Shown here one piece after another: positions 1 to 7,457 of a stretch of 64,000 nt of DNA. The stretch's first letter is position 1; each line of letters starts with the position of its first letter. The notes under the pieces are model-generated. The model was not told the DNA's origin. It did not search any database and saw nothing but the letters and a program-made list of their open reading frames with translations. The stretch lies in the NCBI RefSeq assembly GCF_018131185.1, contig NZ_JAFCJE010000004.1, positions 496,001-560,000 of the forward strand, written 5' to 3'. The position numbers and the translations under genes are program-made. The stretch is from Bradyrhizobium diazoefficiens. Lineage in GTDB: Bacteria; Pseudomonadota; Alphaproteobacteria; Rhizobiales; Xanthobacteraceae.

Positions 1-403
1 CGATGGGAAGGCCGATGGGAAGGCCGATGGGAAGGCAAAGGCGACTGATTCCGCCACCACGTCGAAGGACCTGAAGACGCCAACTGCGGAGGGCAAGCCT
101 GCCGCACCGGACGGCAAGACGACCGGCAATGCCGCGACCACGGCGGTCGCCGCGCCTCCCGCCGAAAAGCGTACCCAGATCACTTCGGCCATCAAGCAGG
201 AGAAGGTCGAGGAAGTCACCAACGTGAACTTCAACCTGTCTATCGGCACCGTCGTCCCGACAAGCGTCCGTTATCACCCGTTGCCGAGCCGTATCGTCGA
301 AATCTATCCGGCGTGGCGCGGATACGAGTTCATCCTGGTGCAGGGCAGGTACGTCATCCTTCGTCCGCACACCCACGAGATCGTCTATATCATCGAGGGC
401 TAA
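1..403 (+). CDS. DUF1236-type protein, 3' part only
   Basis: The reading frame is open from base 2 to a TAA at 401-403; its start lies left of the window. The N-terminal visible part is low-complexity, with three DGKA units and then Lys/Ala/Thr/Pro-rich sequence. The C-terminal ~65 residues form a compact domain ending in a stretch with VRYHPLPSRIVEIYP and RYVILRPHTHEIVYII. That pattern fits the DUF1236 family of exported rhizobial proteins, which have no assigned function. A GC-rich hairpin 29 bp past the stop probably terminates the transcript. The family call rests on recalled family appearance. Confidence 0.75.
   Translation, partial: DGKADGKADGKAKATDSATTSKDLKTPTAEGKPAAPDGKTTGNAATTAVAAPPAEKRTQITSAIKQEKVEEVTNVNFNLSIGTVVPTSVRYHPLPSRIVEIYPAWRGYEFILVQGRYVILRPHTHEIVYIIEG
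2..37 (+). repeat. three 12-bp in-frame direct repeats
   Basis: The unit GATGGGAAGGCC occurs three times head to tail; the last copy ends in A instead of C. It encodes DGKA repeats in the linker of the DUF1236-type protein. The array may extend left of the window. In-frame tandem repeats of this kind can change length by slippage without breaking the frame. Confidence 0.85.
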
Positions 404-431
404 GCGCAGTCCGACGGATCACGCACAAGAT

Positions 432-460
432 CGAGAGGGCGGCCCATGGCCGCCCTCTCG
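432..460. terminator. strong hairpin after the DUF1236 gene
   Basis: A 13-bp perfect stem (CGAGAGGGCGGCC / GGCCGCCCTCTCG) closes a 3-nt loop. It lies 29 bp after the left gene and about 100 bp past the stop of the convergent GapR gene. There is no clear T-tract, so it may work as a bidirectional or factor-assisted terminator. Confidence 0.6.
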
Positions 461-566
461 TCGTTCCGCCCGAGCCTATCCACCAGGCAGCTCTTGCCAC
501 GCCGCGAAGCGATAGCCGCAAGCCACCGATCGCGGCGACCTCTCCTCGCCGATCAACCCGATCGTC

Positions 567-833
567 TCACGCCGCCTTGGCCTGCTCCGGCGTCGCCGTC
601 TCCATCGCGCGCATGTAGAGGTCGAGCAGGCTTTCGCGCTCGTCGCGCTCGTTCTTGTCTTCCTTGCGCAGCTTGATGATCTCCTTGAGGATTTTCACGT
701 CGAAACCCTCGCCCTTGGCTTCCGCGAAGACTTCCTTCTTCTGCTCGCTCAACTCCTGCATTTCGCTGTCGAGGTTCTCGATCCGCTCGACGAAGGAACG
801 GATCTTGCCGCCGGGAATGGTGATGTCGGACAT
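567..833 (-). CDS. gapR: GapR family nucleoid protein (DUF2312)
   Basis: The 88-residue protein is almost entirely charged helix. The central KGEGFDVKILKEIIKLRKED block is the hallmark of DUF2312, whose characterised member in Caulobacter is GapR. GapR binds overtwisted DNA and helps topoisomerases during replication and transcription. The ATG at 833 was chosen because GAGGAGG precedes it at good spacing; upstream in-frame codons give an Arg-rich tail unlike the family. Rhizobial genomes can carry more than one DUF2312 paralogue, so equivalence to the essential Caulobacter gene is inferred. Confidence 0.9.
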   Translation of the reverse strand: MSDITIPGGKIRSFVERIENLDSEMQELSEQKKEVFAEAKGEGFDVKILKEIIKLRKEDKNERDERESLLDLYMRAMETATPEQAKAA

Positions 834-942
834 GGTGCCTCCTCGCTGACTGAGGTCGCGAAAATGCCCGCAAAGAAATAACCAATGTGTTAACCTCAGC
901 CTCCTCCGCATTGTCCTGTGGAAAAGCCGAGGGAGCCGTTCC

Positions 943-1725
943 ATGGCCGAGCTTCGCTTCGATGACGGTGCCGCCTATGAGCAGATGATGGGCGTCTGGA
1001 GCCGGTCGGTCGGCGAGATCTTTCTCGACTGGCTGAAGCCGGCACAGGGGCTGCGCTGGATCGATGTCGGCTGCGGCAGCGGCGCCTTCACCGAGCTCAT
1101 TGTTGCGCGCTGCGCGCCGCTCGATGTGCAGGGCATCGACCCTTCCGAGGGACAGCTCGCCTTTGCCCGCACGCGGCCCGGCGCGCGCGGCGCCATGTTT
1201 CAAACAGGCGATGCCATGGCACTGCCATTTGAGGCGGCAAGCTTCGATGCCGCGGTGATGGCCCTGGTTCTCGTCTTCGTGCCGGACCCCGCGAAAGGTG
1301 TGGCTGAACTGGCGCGGGTCGTTCGTCCCGGCGGGCTGGTCGCGACCTACATGTGGGACATGCTGGGCGGCGAATCTCCGCTCGATCCGATCCTCGACGA
1401 GATGCGCGCGATGGGGCTGTCGCCGACGCGTCCGCCGCATATGGAAGTGTCGACCCTTGCGGCGCTGCAGGACCTCTGGCGCGCGGCCGGGCTGCTGGAG
1501 CTCGAAACCCGCGAGATCACCGTGCAGCGGACGTTTGCCGATTTCGACGAGTTCTGGGCCGTGCAGACAAAGTCCCCCACCACCGCGCCTGTCATCGCGG
1601 CGATGCCGGCGGCCGATGTCGCCGAGCTCATGCGGCGCGTGAAGGCGCGTCTTCCCGCTGACGCGGACGGCCGCATCACCACCAGCGCCCGCGCGCACGC
1701 GATCAGGGGACGCAAGCCGGGGTGA
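943..1725 (+). CDS. class I SAM-dependent methyltransferase
   Basis: The 260-residue protein has a Rossmann-type methyltransferase fold. Motif I is IDVGCGSGAF (about residues 40-49), followed by the acidic GIDPSEGQL strand end and a GDAMALPFEAASFDA motif II/III stretch typical of Methyltransf_11 proteins of the UbiE/biotin-C-like group. GAGGGAG precedes the ATG. The substrate cannot be read from sequence. The gene diverges from gapR across about 110 bp, so the two promoters share that space. Confidence 0.85.
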   Translation: MAELRFDDGAAYEQMMGVWSRSVGEIFLDWLKPAQGLRWIDVGCGSGAFTELIVARCAPLDVQGIDPSEGQLAFARTRPGARGAMFQTGDAMALPFEAASFDAAVMALVLVFVPDPAKGVAELARVVRPGGLVATYMWDMLGGESPLDPILDEMRAMGLSPTRPPHMEVSTLAALQDLWRAAGLLELETREITVQRTFADFDEFWAVQTKSPTTAPVIAAMPAADVAELMRRVKARLPADADGRITTSARAHAIRGRKPG

Positions 1726-1768
1726 TATCAGCAGAGGGTTACGATGCTCGACCTGCTTGCGCGGTGTC

Positions 1769-1846
1769 GTAGGGTGGGCAAAGGCGCGCTTGCACCGTGC
1801 CCACGAACTTTTCGATCCGGCCAGCGACGCGTGGGCCCACCTACGC
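1769..1846. repeat. imperfect GTGGGC-type intergenic inverted repeat
   Basis: The stretch opens with GTAGGGTGGGCAAAGGCGCG and continues to CGTGCCCACG, then CGTGGGCCCACCTACGCG. The inverted GTGGGC / GCCCAC blocks match in style the better-preserved element at 63263-63350. It sits between two convergent genes, a usual place for such elements. Confidence 0.6.
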
Positions 1847-1857
1847 GCTGTTGATTC

Positions 1858-2139
1858 CTACCACCAATACGGCCAGCGCCAGCCCTCGTAGCGGACATAG
1901 GACGGCACCAGCGGCGGGCCGTAGGGATCGACCTTGTCGTGTTCGGGGCGATAGCGATACCGCGGAACGACATTGTAGTCCCACGGCGTCGGCCGCAGCA
2001 CGGGCGCGGTGACGATGAGGCGCTCTTGCGGCGCGCGGACGACGACGGCCTTGCGCGTCTGCGCTTCGGCGCCCGATGTTGCAAGGCTGCCCAGCACCAG
2101 GGCGGTTCCGAGCGCGCAGGCGGCGGTCATTTTTGTCAT
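1858..2139 (-). CDS. small exported protein, function unknown
   Basis: A 93-residue protein with an N-terminal signal peptide of about 26 residues (hydrophobic core CALGTALVLGSLATSG, likely cleavage after AEA). The mature part is rich in Pro, Arg, Tyr and Trp and ends in WRWPYWW, with no recognised domain. The ATG at 2139 follows AAGGAGA. Short, aromatic-rich exported proteins like this are common in Bradyrhizobium, but I do not recognise a named family. Confidence 0.7.
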   Translation of the reverse strand: MTKMTAACALGTALVLGSLATSGAEAQTRKAVVVRAPQERLIVTAPVLRPTPWDYNVVPRYRYRPEHDKVDPYGPPLVPSYVRYEGWRWPYWW

Positions 2140-2219
2140 GCATTGGTCTCCTTCGTAGCGAGAGTGCAAAAGGACGCCGGGCAAGGCAAGCGAATTTCGT
2201 GTGAGACTTTTTCCGCGGC

Positions 2220-2352
2220 CATCCTTCGAGACGCCCGCTTTGAGCGGGCTCCTCAGGATGAGGGCGGAGTGCGCGGCAACAGCTTCGACAGCCGCGATGG
2301 CTGCTCAGCCTCATCCTGAGGAGACCGCGAAGCGGTCGTCTCGAAGGACGAG
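2220..2352. repeat. paired inverted copies of a 43-bp palindromic element
   Basis: One 43-bp unit (2220-2262) runs from CATCCTTCGAGACG to CTCCTCAGGATGAG with an internal stem CCCGCT...AGCGGG. A second unit (2310-2352) is its inverted relative, from CTCATCCTGAGGAG to CGTCTCGAAGGACGAG with internal stem ACCGC...GCGGT. The 47 bp between them are unrelated. The CATCCTGAGG ends recur at 60063-60210. The RNA could fold both within each unit and between units. Confidence 0.85.
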
Positions 2353-2387
2353 GCGCGCGCTCCGACGCTTGGGCGAGCGTAGCCCGC

Positions 2388-2924
2388 TTACGCCGCGTCG
2401 ACCTCCTCCGGCACGGGCCCCGCCACGAGCCCGTCGAGACCGACCATCAGCAGATCCGCGATGTGCATCAGCTGATACAGCGGAATGTCCGCGTCGCCCT
2501 GCTCGGCCAGCGCCAGGAAGGCCGGCGTGACACCCAGGTGTTCGGCGAGCTGGGCTTGCGTGTAGCCGCGGGTCTCGCGTGCGGCTTTGACGCGTGCGCC
2601 GATGCCGAGGCGGTGCCGGGCCTGCTCGTCCGCGGTCATCATGACGGCCTGCTCGTCCACGCTGGCATAGCCGTCGGCGAACGCAGCTCCGATCAGCCTT
2701 TCCTTGCGCCAGGCAACGCGGCAGACCTTGCGCAGGCCGCTCGTGAAAACAAGCGTGAACTCGTCGGCGACCCATGCCGAGCTGTTGAGCTGAAGGCGCG
2801 CGCCGCTGGCGGAAACATCGCGGATCGTGCAGGGCACGCTGACGATGCTGCCGCTGCTGTTGTTGAATTCGACGATGCCCGTGCGCAGCGTGTGATGCCT
2901 GACGGCGGCGCGATGATCGCTCAT
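2388..2924 (-). CDS. PilZ domain fused to an XRE-type helix-turn-helix
   Basis: The 178-residue protein has two clear parts. Residues 5-85 look like PilZ: an RAAVR (RxxxR) motif at 5-9 and DVSASG (D/NxSxxG) at 36-41, the two motifs that bind cyclic di-GMP. Residues ~109-160 form an XRE/Cro HTH (GARVKAARETRGYTQAQLAEHLGV...). Start at 2924 is supported by GGGAG upstream; a longer Arg-rich start is less likely. A direct link between a cyclic di-GMP sensor and a DNA-binding domain suggests a second-messenger-responsive transcription factor. That role is inferred; DNA binding and ligand binding are untested. Confidence 0.85.
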   Translation of the reverse strand: MSDHRAAVRHHTLRTGIVEFNNSSGSIVSVPCTIRDVSASGARLQLNSSAWVADEFTLVFTSGLRKVCRVAWRKERLIGAAFADGYASVDEQAVMMTADEQARHRLGIGARVKAARETRGYTQAQLAEHLGVTPAFLALAEQGDADIPLYQLMHIADLLMVGLDGLVAGPVPEEVDAA

Positions 2925-3102
2925 GACAGCTCCCGAATGCCCGCGGCGGCGTCGCATGGCGCATCCGGCGCAGCCGCAATCGGGGCGAGACTATCGCAGA
3001 ATTTTTTCCGCAGCTCCCAAGCTTGCTGCAGTTTGGTCGCGACCGGACGCCATGGTAAAGGAATTCCTCCCGGGCGGCGCCTTGTGCGTTCCTGTCTGCC
3101 GA

Positions 3103-3738
3103 TCACTCCCGCGCGCGGCGCAGAGCCTGCTGCAGCTTCATCCGCTGCTTGTCCCAGCGGGCCTGCTCGGCCTCCGCGCGTTCGTCGAGCGCGGCGCGCT
3201 CGGCTTCGATCTCCTCTGCCTTCGCCTCGTGCTCCCGCCTCGCTTTGTCCAGCGCCGCCTCGGCGGCGGCGACTGCCTTGTCCCGGTGCGCGCGCGCCTT
3301 GGCGCGGGCCGCCTCCTCCCTGCGACGCTCGGCCTCGCGCCGCCGCTCCTCCTTCTCGAACGCGGCGGCGGCCTTGCGCGCGGCGCGATCGTCGATCTTG
3401 CGCGACGGCTTCTTCGCCGTCTTGGCCGGACGCTGCTTCGATGCCGGCTTGCCCTTGGCCTTACGTTTCGGCTTGGCATCGTCATCGGCGAGATCAGTCG
3501 GCAGCGCGGCGCTCTCCGTGAACGGGCCATTCGAGCCGACCGGACGCCTGAGCACGACGCCCGGCTTCGCCATGGTCGCCGCAACGATGCCGGGATCGTC
3601 AGTCTCCGTCGCTGCGCCCTGATGGAACAGATTGGAGCTGGCGCCCCAGGCCTCGAGCGCCGCCTTCATCGAGGGCGCGGCGATCGCCTGGTCGAAGAAA
3701 CCGAGCGAGGTCTGGTAGGTCTTCAGTTTCTTTGGCAT
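3103..3738 (-). CDS. conserved protein with Lys/Arg-rich coiled coil
   Basis: The 211-residue protein has a conserved-looking N-terminus (about 60 residues, PKKLKTYQTSLGFFDQ) followed by a basic linker rich in Lys, Arg and Ala, then a long Ala/Glu/Arg coiled coil (about residues 115-211). No signal peptide or membrane segment is seen. Automatic pipelines often call such proteins TolA-like only because of the Ala/Lys/Glu helix; I see no TolA C-terminal domain. The function is unknown. It runs on the same strand as the next two genes, with only a weak ribosome site. Confidence 0.65.
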   Translation of the reverse strand: MPKKLKTYQTSLGFFDQAIAAPSMKAALEAWGASSNLFHQGAATETDDPGIVAATMAKPGVVLRRPVGSNGPFTESAALPTDLADDDAKPKRKAKGKPASKQRPAKTAKKPSRKIDDRAARKAAAAFEKEERRREAERRREEAARAKARAHRDKAVAAAEAALDKARREHEAKAEEIEAERAALDERAEAEQARWDKQRMKLQQALRRARE

Positions 3739-3773
3739 GTCGTCTCGTCAGCGAGCGTCGATCGTAGCCCGAA

Positions 3774-4178
3774 CTACGAACTTCCCAACAACGCGTCATA
3801 CCCTTTCTCGCTGAACGCCAGCAGACAAAATCCGTGCCCGAACGGGTCCCCCAGCATCGCGATCCGTCCATAGGGCGCATCGATCGCCGGCACTTCCAGG
3901 ATCGCGCCGGCGCGCACCGCGCGTTCGACGGCAGCATCGACATCGTCGACGACAACGTCGATATGCACCGGCGTCCAATGCCGCTCGTAGCGGCGGAGGT
4001 CGCCGCCCGCACCGACCGTTCCGATCCGCTTGGTCAGGAGATAGACAGGCGCGGGCCAGCCGAGCAGCTCGACGAAGTCAGCGCCGAAGCGGCGGCCGAC
4101 CGTGAGGCCGAAGGCTTCGGTGTAGAAGCTGGTGGCTTTCGCAACGTCGGGGACGTCGATGTTGAGAAGGAAGGTCAT
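3774..4178 (-). CDS. VOC (glyoxalase/bleomycin-resistance fold) protein
   Basis: The 134-residue protein has the paired beta-alpha-beta-beta-beta pattern of a single VOC unit: it opens with MTFLLNIDVPDVAKATSFYTEAFG and ends with the typical DPFGHGFCLLAFSEKG block. VOC proteins are metal-dependent dioxygenases, lyases, isomerases or drug binders. The C-terminal part has neither a conserved His nor a Glu in clear metal-ligand context, so the activity is open. It lies 35 bp upstream of the coiled-coil gene and may share its transcript. Confidence 0.85.
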   Translation of the reverse strand: MTFLLNIDVPDVAKATSFYTEAFGLTVGRRFGADFVELLGWPAPVYLLTKRIGTVGAGGDLRRYERHWTPVHIDVVVDDVDAAVERAVRAGAILEVPAIDAPYGRIAMLGDPFGHGFCLLAFSEKGYDALLGSS

Positions 4179-4336
4179 GGCGGGCTCGTCACACGTTACG
4201 AGCGGAGGCTACGCATCGAGCGCCTGGACGTCGAGAGGGCTTTCACCGTGGCATCATGCGCCTGATTTGCCCGACGGCGAAGAGACTTCGGCATCGCCGA
4301 ATCAAAATAAAATCTCTTGCAATTCCAATGGGATGC

Positions 4337-4358
4337 CTACTGTGCATGGGGTTGTTTT
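4337..4358. repeat. 22-bp element shared with 50605-50626
   Basis: A 22-bp sequence containing TGTGCATGGGGTTGTTTT occurs here and, identically and in the same orientation, at 50605-50626. It lies 26 bp past the stop of the cytochrome c gene. The flanks are related only weakly, so the conserved core is short. Confidence 0.75.
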
Positions 4359-4383
4359 CGCGAAATTTGGTTTGGCGGGGCCC

Positions 4384-4743
4384 TCATCTGCTCTTCAGGC
4401 TCAGGATATAGGCCGAAAGCGCATCCGCCTGCTCCGGCGAGATCACCAGATTCGGCATGTTCCGGTGGCTGGTGCGCCAGAACACCTTGAGCGACAGCGC
4501 GGTGGTGCCGCTGCGGTCGGCGATGGCCTGGAAACTCGGGGCGTCGTCGAAGAAGTCGGTAATGCTCCGCTCGACGGCATGACACGACTGGCACCACGCC
4601 TGCGCCAGGCGCTGTCCTTCGGCGGCCGTGCGCGAGGCAGGCCTCGGCGCCCCCGCGGCGGTGTGGACGACGCTGAAGAGAAACAGCGCCGACAGGATGA
4701 TCAGGATGACGATGCCGATGGAGATTCGAACACTGTGCGACAT
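4384..4743 (-). CDS. small membrane-anchored c-type cytochrome
   Basis: The 119-residue protein has one N-terminal hydrophobic segment (about 6-26) that may act as signal or anchor, then a class I cytochrome c fold. The heme motif is CQSCH at 51-55 and the likely axial Met is in RNMPN at about 96. It would carry electrons at the periplasmic face. A perfect FixK/FNR-type box lies 61 bp upstream of the start, which suggests induction under low oxygen. GTGAGG precedes the ATG. The partner oxidase or reductase is not nearby. Confidence 0.88.
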   Translation of the reverse strand: MSHSVRISIGIVILIILSALFLFSVVHTAAGAPRPASRTAAEGQRLAQAWCQSCHAVERSITDFFDDAPSFQAIADRSGTTALSLKVFWRTSHRNMPNLVISPEQADALSAYILSLKSR

Positions 4744-4803
4744 CGCCAGACCTCACCGCGATTGACTCATCGCGCCAGCCTAGATTTGCAGCGCAAGGCC
4801 AGG

Positions 4804-4817
4804 TTGATCTGCGTCAA
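4804..4817. promoter_or_regulatory. FixK/FNR-type box
   Basis: TTGATCTGCGTCAA fits the TTGA-N6-TCAA symmetry of FixK2/FNR sites. Its centre lies 67 bp before the cytochrome c start codon, which would place a class II start site (at -41.5) about 26 nt ahead of the gene. It is about 180 bp from the divergent yjdM-like gene, so control of the cytochrome is the better reading. Confidence 0.6.
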
Positions 4818-4995
4818 GCATGGCAGCCTGGGCTGGCTCTACGTGATCTTCGTCGCACTGTTTCGGTGACATCGCACCGGCAGACGATGGCGGCGCGATG
4901 TGCCGGCAGCTTTCCCTTGCTTTCCTGTTCTCGGCCCCTACGGTCGCGCCACGAACGAGGCGCCGAGACGAGATAAGGGTGAGACGAGACCTGCC

Positions 4996-5346
4996 ATGAC
5001 CGACACGATGAAATGCCCCACCTGCAACTCCGAGCACGCCTATCAGGACCGCGATCTCTGGGTCTGTCCGGAATGCGGCCATGAATGGAGCGGGGCGGCG
5101 GAGGCGGCCGCGGATGCGTCGCAGGACGCCGGCGTGCGCGATGCCAACGGCAATGTGCTCGCCGACGGCGACAGCGTCATCGTGATCAAGGATCTCAAGA
5201 TCAAGGGCTCCTCCTCGGTCGTGAAGGGCGGCACAAAGGTGCGCAACATCCGCCTGCAGGACGCCAGCGACGGACACGACATCGCCTGCAAGATCGACGG
5301 CATCGGCGCGATGAACCTGAAGTCGGAGTTCGTGCGGAAGGCGTAG
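4996..5346 (+). CDS. zinc-ribbon protein of the YjdM/PhnA family
   Basis: The 116-residue protein opens with a four-Cys zinc ribbon (CPTCNSE ... CPECGHEW) in the first 30 residues and continues with the [20 protein letters not shown] block that defines YjdM, formerly called PhnA. The old phosphonoacetate hydrolase label is not supported for this family, and no phosphonate genes are near. The ATG at 4996 places the zinc ribbon at the N-terminus as in the family; an upstream start would add an atypical 32 residues. Confidence 0.9.
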   Translation: MTDTMKCPTCNSEHAYQDRDLWVCPECGHEWSGAAEAAADASQDAGVRDANGNVLADGDSVIVIKDLKIKGSSSVVKGGTKVRNIRLQDASDGHDIACKIDGIGAMNLKSEFVRKA

Positions 5347-5352
5347 CCCGCG

Positions 5353-6273
5353 CTAGCTTTGCCGCTGCGCCAGGTAGAACCCGCACAGCACGGTCACGAG
5401 GCCCGCGGTCTGCAAGAGCGTCGGCGGCTCGCCGAGCAGCAGCCAGCCGGTGAGCAGCGTCAGCGCCGGCACGCAGGCCGGAAACACCGCGGCGCGGGCC
5501 ACGCCGAGGCGCTGGACCGAGACGGCGTAGAGATACAGCGCAGCGGGGCCCGCGAGCACGCCCTGCGCCAGCGCCTGGATGGCGTTCTCGGTAAAGCCGA
5601 TCGCCGCGACATGGGCAAGGCCGACGGTCGCGATGTAGACCGGCAGCAGCAGCAGCGACAGCACGTTGATGACCAGCGCAGCCGAGACGGCGGAGACGCG
5701 CCAGTGCCGCAGCGATGCGCCGAAGCCGGCGAACATCAATCCGGTGAGCACGAAGATCAGATCGCCCAGCACGCCGTCGGCACCGATATGACCGATCGAT
5801 TCCGCGCCGATCACACCGAGGCCGCCGACGATGACGATCGCGCCGGCAAGGCGCGAGACGGAGATATGCTCCTTCAGCAGCAGTGCTGCGAGCAGCAGGC
5901 CGCCGAGCGTTGCGCAAGAGGGCTGGATCACGCTGCCATGGCCGAGCGGCACGAACAGGAAGCCGGTGTAGGAGATCAGCGACATCACGGGGCCGCCGAG
6001 CACCATCAGCACGAGGCCCCTGCTCCAGCCGATGCCGCAGAGATCACTGAGGCCGGCGCGCAGCACCAGCGGCAGGAACACGATCCCCGACCAGACATAG
6101 CGATGCACCAGCAGATCGACCGGCGTGAAGCCGACCTTGAGCCCGTGCCGCGTGCCGGCAAAGCCGAGCGCCCAGAACAGCGCCGCGGCAAGGCCGCAAG
6201 TTACCCCGAGCAGGGCCGGCACTGCATCGTCGTTCCGAGAAAGAGCGCCAGCGCCGCTCGTCCGCTGATCCAT
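5353..6273 (-). CDS. EamA/DMT family transporter
   Basis: The 306-residue protein has about ten hydrophobic segments in two EamA repeats (roughly residues 20-150 and 165-300), each with the small-residue-rich GxxAALFWAxGF-type first helix. Members of this drug/metabolite superfamily export amino acids, metabolites or drugs through the inner membrane. The substrate cannot be predicted. Its stop is 6 bp from the convergent yjdM-like gene, leaving no room for a separate terminator. Confidence 0.9.
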   Translation of the reverse strand: MDQRTSGAGALSRNDDAVPALLGVTCGLAAALFWALGFAGTRHGLKVGFTPVDLLVHRYVWSGIVFLPLVLRAGLSDLCGIGWSRGLVLMVLGGPVMSLISYTGFLFVPLGHGSVIQPSCATLGGLLLAALLLKEHISVSRLAGAIVIVGGLGVIGAESIGHIGADGVLGDLIFVLTGLMFAGFGASLRHWRVSAVSAALVINVLSLLLLPVYIATVGLAHVAAIGFTENAIQALAQGVLAGPAALYLYAVSVQRLGVARAAVFPACVPALTLLTGWLLLGEPPTLLQTAGLVTVLCGFYLAQRQS

Positions 6274-6513
6274 GGATCAAGCGTTATGCCGGCGCGCCGA
6301 CCGGCTCAACCCTCGCGGTTGCAGGGCTGGCACGCGGCGAAATAGAAATACAAGGCTTCTGCAGTCCGGCTGCGCGCGCGAAGAGCCTGGAAAAATCCCG
6401 GGCTGCGAGTCTCAAATCGGGTATCGGTGTCAATCACTGCGCCGGGACATTGAGCACGATCCTGCACCCGCGATCCGCGAGCGGCGCCGATGTGGAAGAC
6501 GTCGGGCGAGGCA

Positions 6514-6540
6514 GTGGGTCCCGCTCTCCGCGGAACCCAC
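6514..6540. terminator. terminator-like hairpin after the small exported protein
   Basis: GTGGGT-C-CCGC and GCGG-A-ACCCAC form an interrupted 10-bp stem around a short loop, just past the stop of the gene at 6562-6813. No T-tract follows. The stretch 6274-6513 to its left contains no gene or repeat that I can support. Confidence 0.45.
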
Positions 6541-6561
6541 CTGCCGTCACGCGACGTCAGA

Positions 6562-6813
6562 TCAGCGGGTAGCGCCCGTGGTGACGTCGGCGGTCTTCAC
6601 CTTGCGCGGGCTGAGGACCTTCGCCTGGTGGACCGAGGCGACCGTGGTCGGCGCAGCAGTCTGCTCGACATGCGCGGCGCCGAGCACGCGAACCTGCAAG
6701 GGCGAGACTGCAAATCCGTTGGCCTCGTAAGTCGGCAACTCGGCGGCGAAAGCCGCGGTGCTGCCCGCGATCGTCAGGATGGCGGCGGCGATCGACAGAG
6801 TTTTCTTGTTCAT
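6562..6813 (-). CDS. small exported protein, function unknown
   Basis: The 83-residue protein starts with a clear signal peptide (KK, then the hydrophobic core LSIAAAILTIAGSTAAF, cleavage after AFA). The mature ~60 residues are rich in Thr, Val and Lys, and no domain is recognised. The start at 6813 follows CAGGAGC at good spacing. A TGCATTGCAACA palindromic motif lies about 70 bp upstream and also precedes two other genes in the window. Confidence 0.7.
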   Translation of the reverse strand: MNKKTLSIAAAILTIAGSTAAFAAELPTYEANGFAVSPLQVRVLGAAHVEQTAAPTTVASVHQAKVLSPRKVKTADVTTGATR

Positions 6814-6883
6814 TGGTAGTGCTCCTGAGTGGAAGAGTCGGAGCATATTTAGGCGCGATTTGCTGCGTTGCGACATGCTTTGT

Positions 6884-6895
6884 TGCATTGCAACA
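6884..6895. promoter_or_regulatory. TGCAWYGCAACA motif, copy 1
   Basis: TGCATTGCAACA is embedded in the near-perfect palindrome GTTGCATTGCAAC (6882-6894). It lies 71 bp upstream of the small exported protein start at 6813. Copies 2 and 3 are at 58344-58355 and 59453-59464. The core resembles the TGC...GCA sites I recall for the PHB-linked regulator PhaR; that match is from memory. Confidence 0.45.
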
Positions 6896-6985
6896 GCGCG
6901 CGCGATGCATGGCGATATGTTTAATGCGTACAAGGCGTTGGCCGAATCGTGATCTGCGGCGACATGACGGTCTTATGGACAGTGC

Positions 6986-7189
6986 TCAGCCGCCGAGCAC
7001 GTTGCCCCAGCCATCGAAGAGATAGGTCTTCCAAGCCACGGTTCCATCGCCACTGGAGCGGCTGGCCCGCCTGTAGTCGTCCGCCTGATCGGCGGTCCAG
7101 GTGATGATCGTGTCCGTGAGGCGATCGTGCAGGATAGCGGGTTCGGTAGGGTCGAAGGCGTCCATGGGACGAAGCGAGGGATGCGTCAT
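6986..7189 (-). CDS. small protein, function unknown
   Basis: This 67-residue reading from MTHPSLRPMDAFDPTEP onward contains a compact segment ending TVAWKTYLFDGWGNVLGG, with evenly spaced aromatic and acidic residues that look like a real small fold. Both the start at 7189 and an internal ATG at 7165 lack a strong ribosome site. No family is recognised. It is divergent from the M15-like gene. Confidence 0.45.
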   Translation of the reverse strand: MTHPSLRPMDAFDPTEPAILHDRLTDTIITWTADQADDYRRASRSSGDGTVAWKTYLFDGWGNVLGG

Positions 7190-7457
7190 GGGCCACCAAA
7201 CGCCCCAGCCGCACCAAAGTTGCGCGCAACGCACAAGCAAAAACCCACTTGGGAACAAACTGGAACCTTCGTGGCAGCTGTGCAACACCTCTTCGAAAAG
7301 CCCGTTTTCGCCGATTTACGCCATTGCGCCGCCACACCATGCTCCGAACAATCAAGGCGCTGCGTGCCTTTCCATGCAAGACTGTTTCGTCAGACTGTTT
7401 GCATCATCACTGTCCGGGCAAGTCGGGTTCGGGCAGAACCGTTTGGAGGCAGGGATC

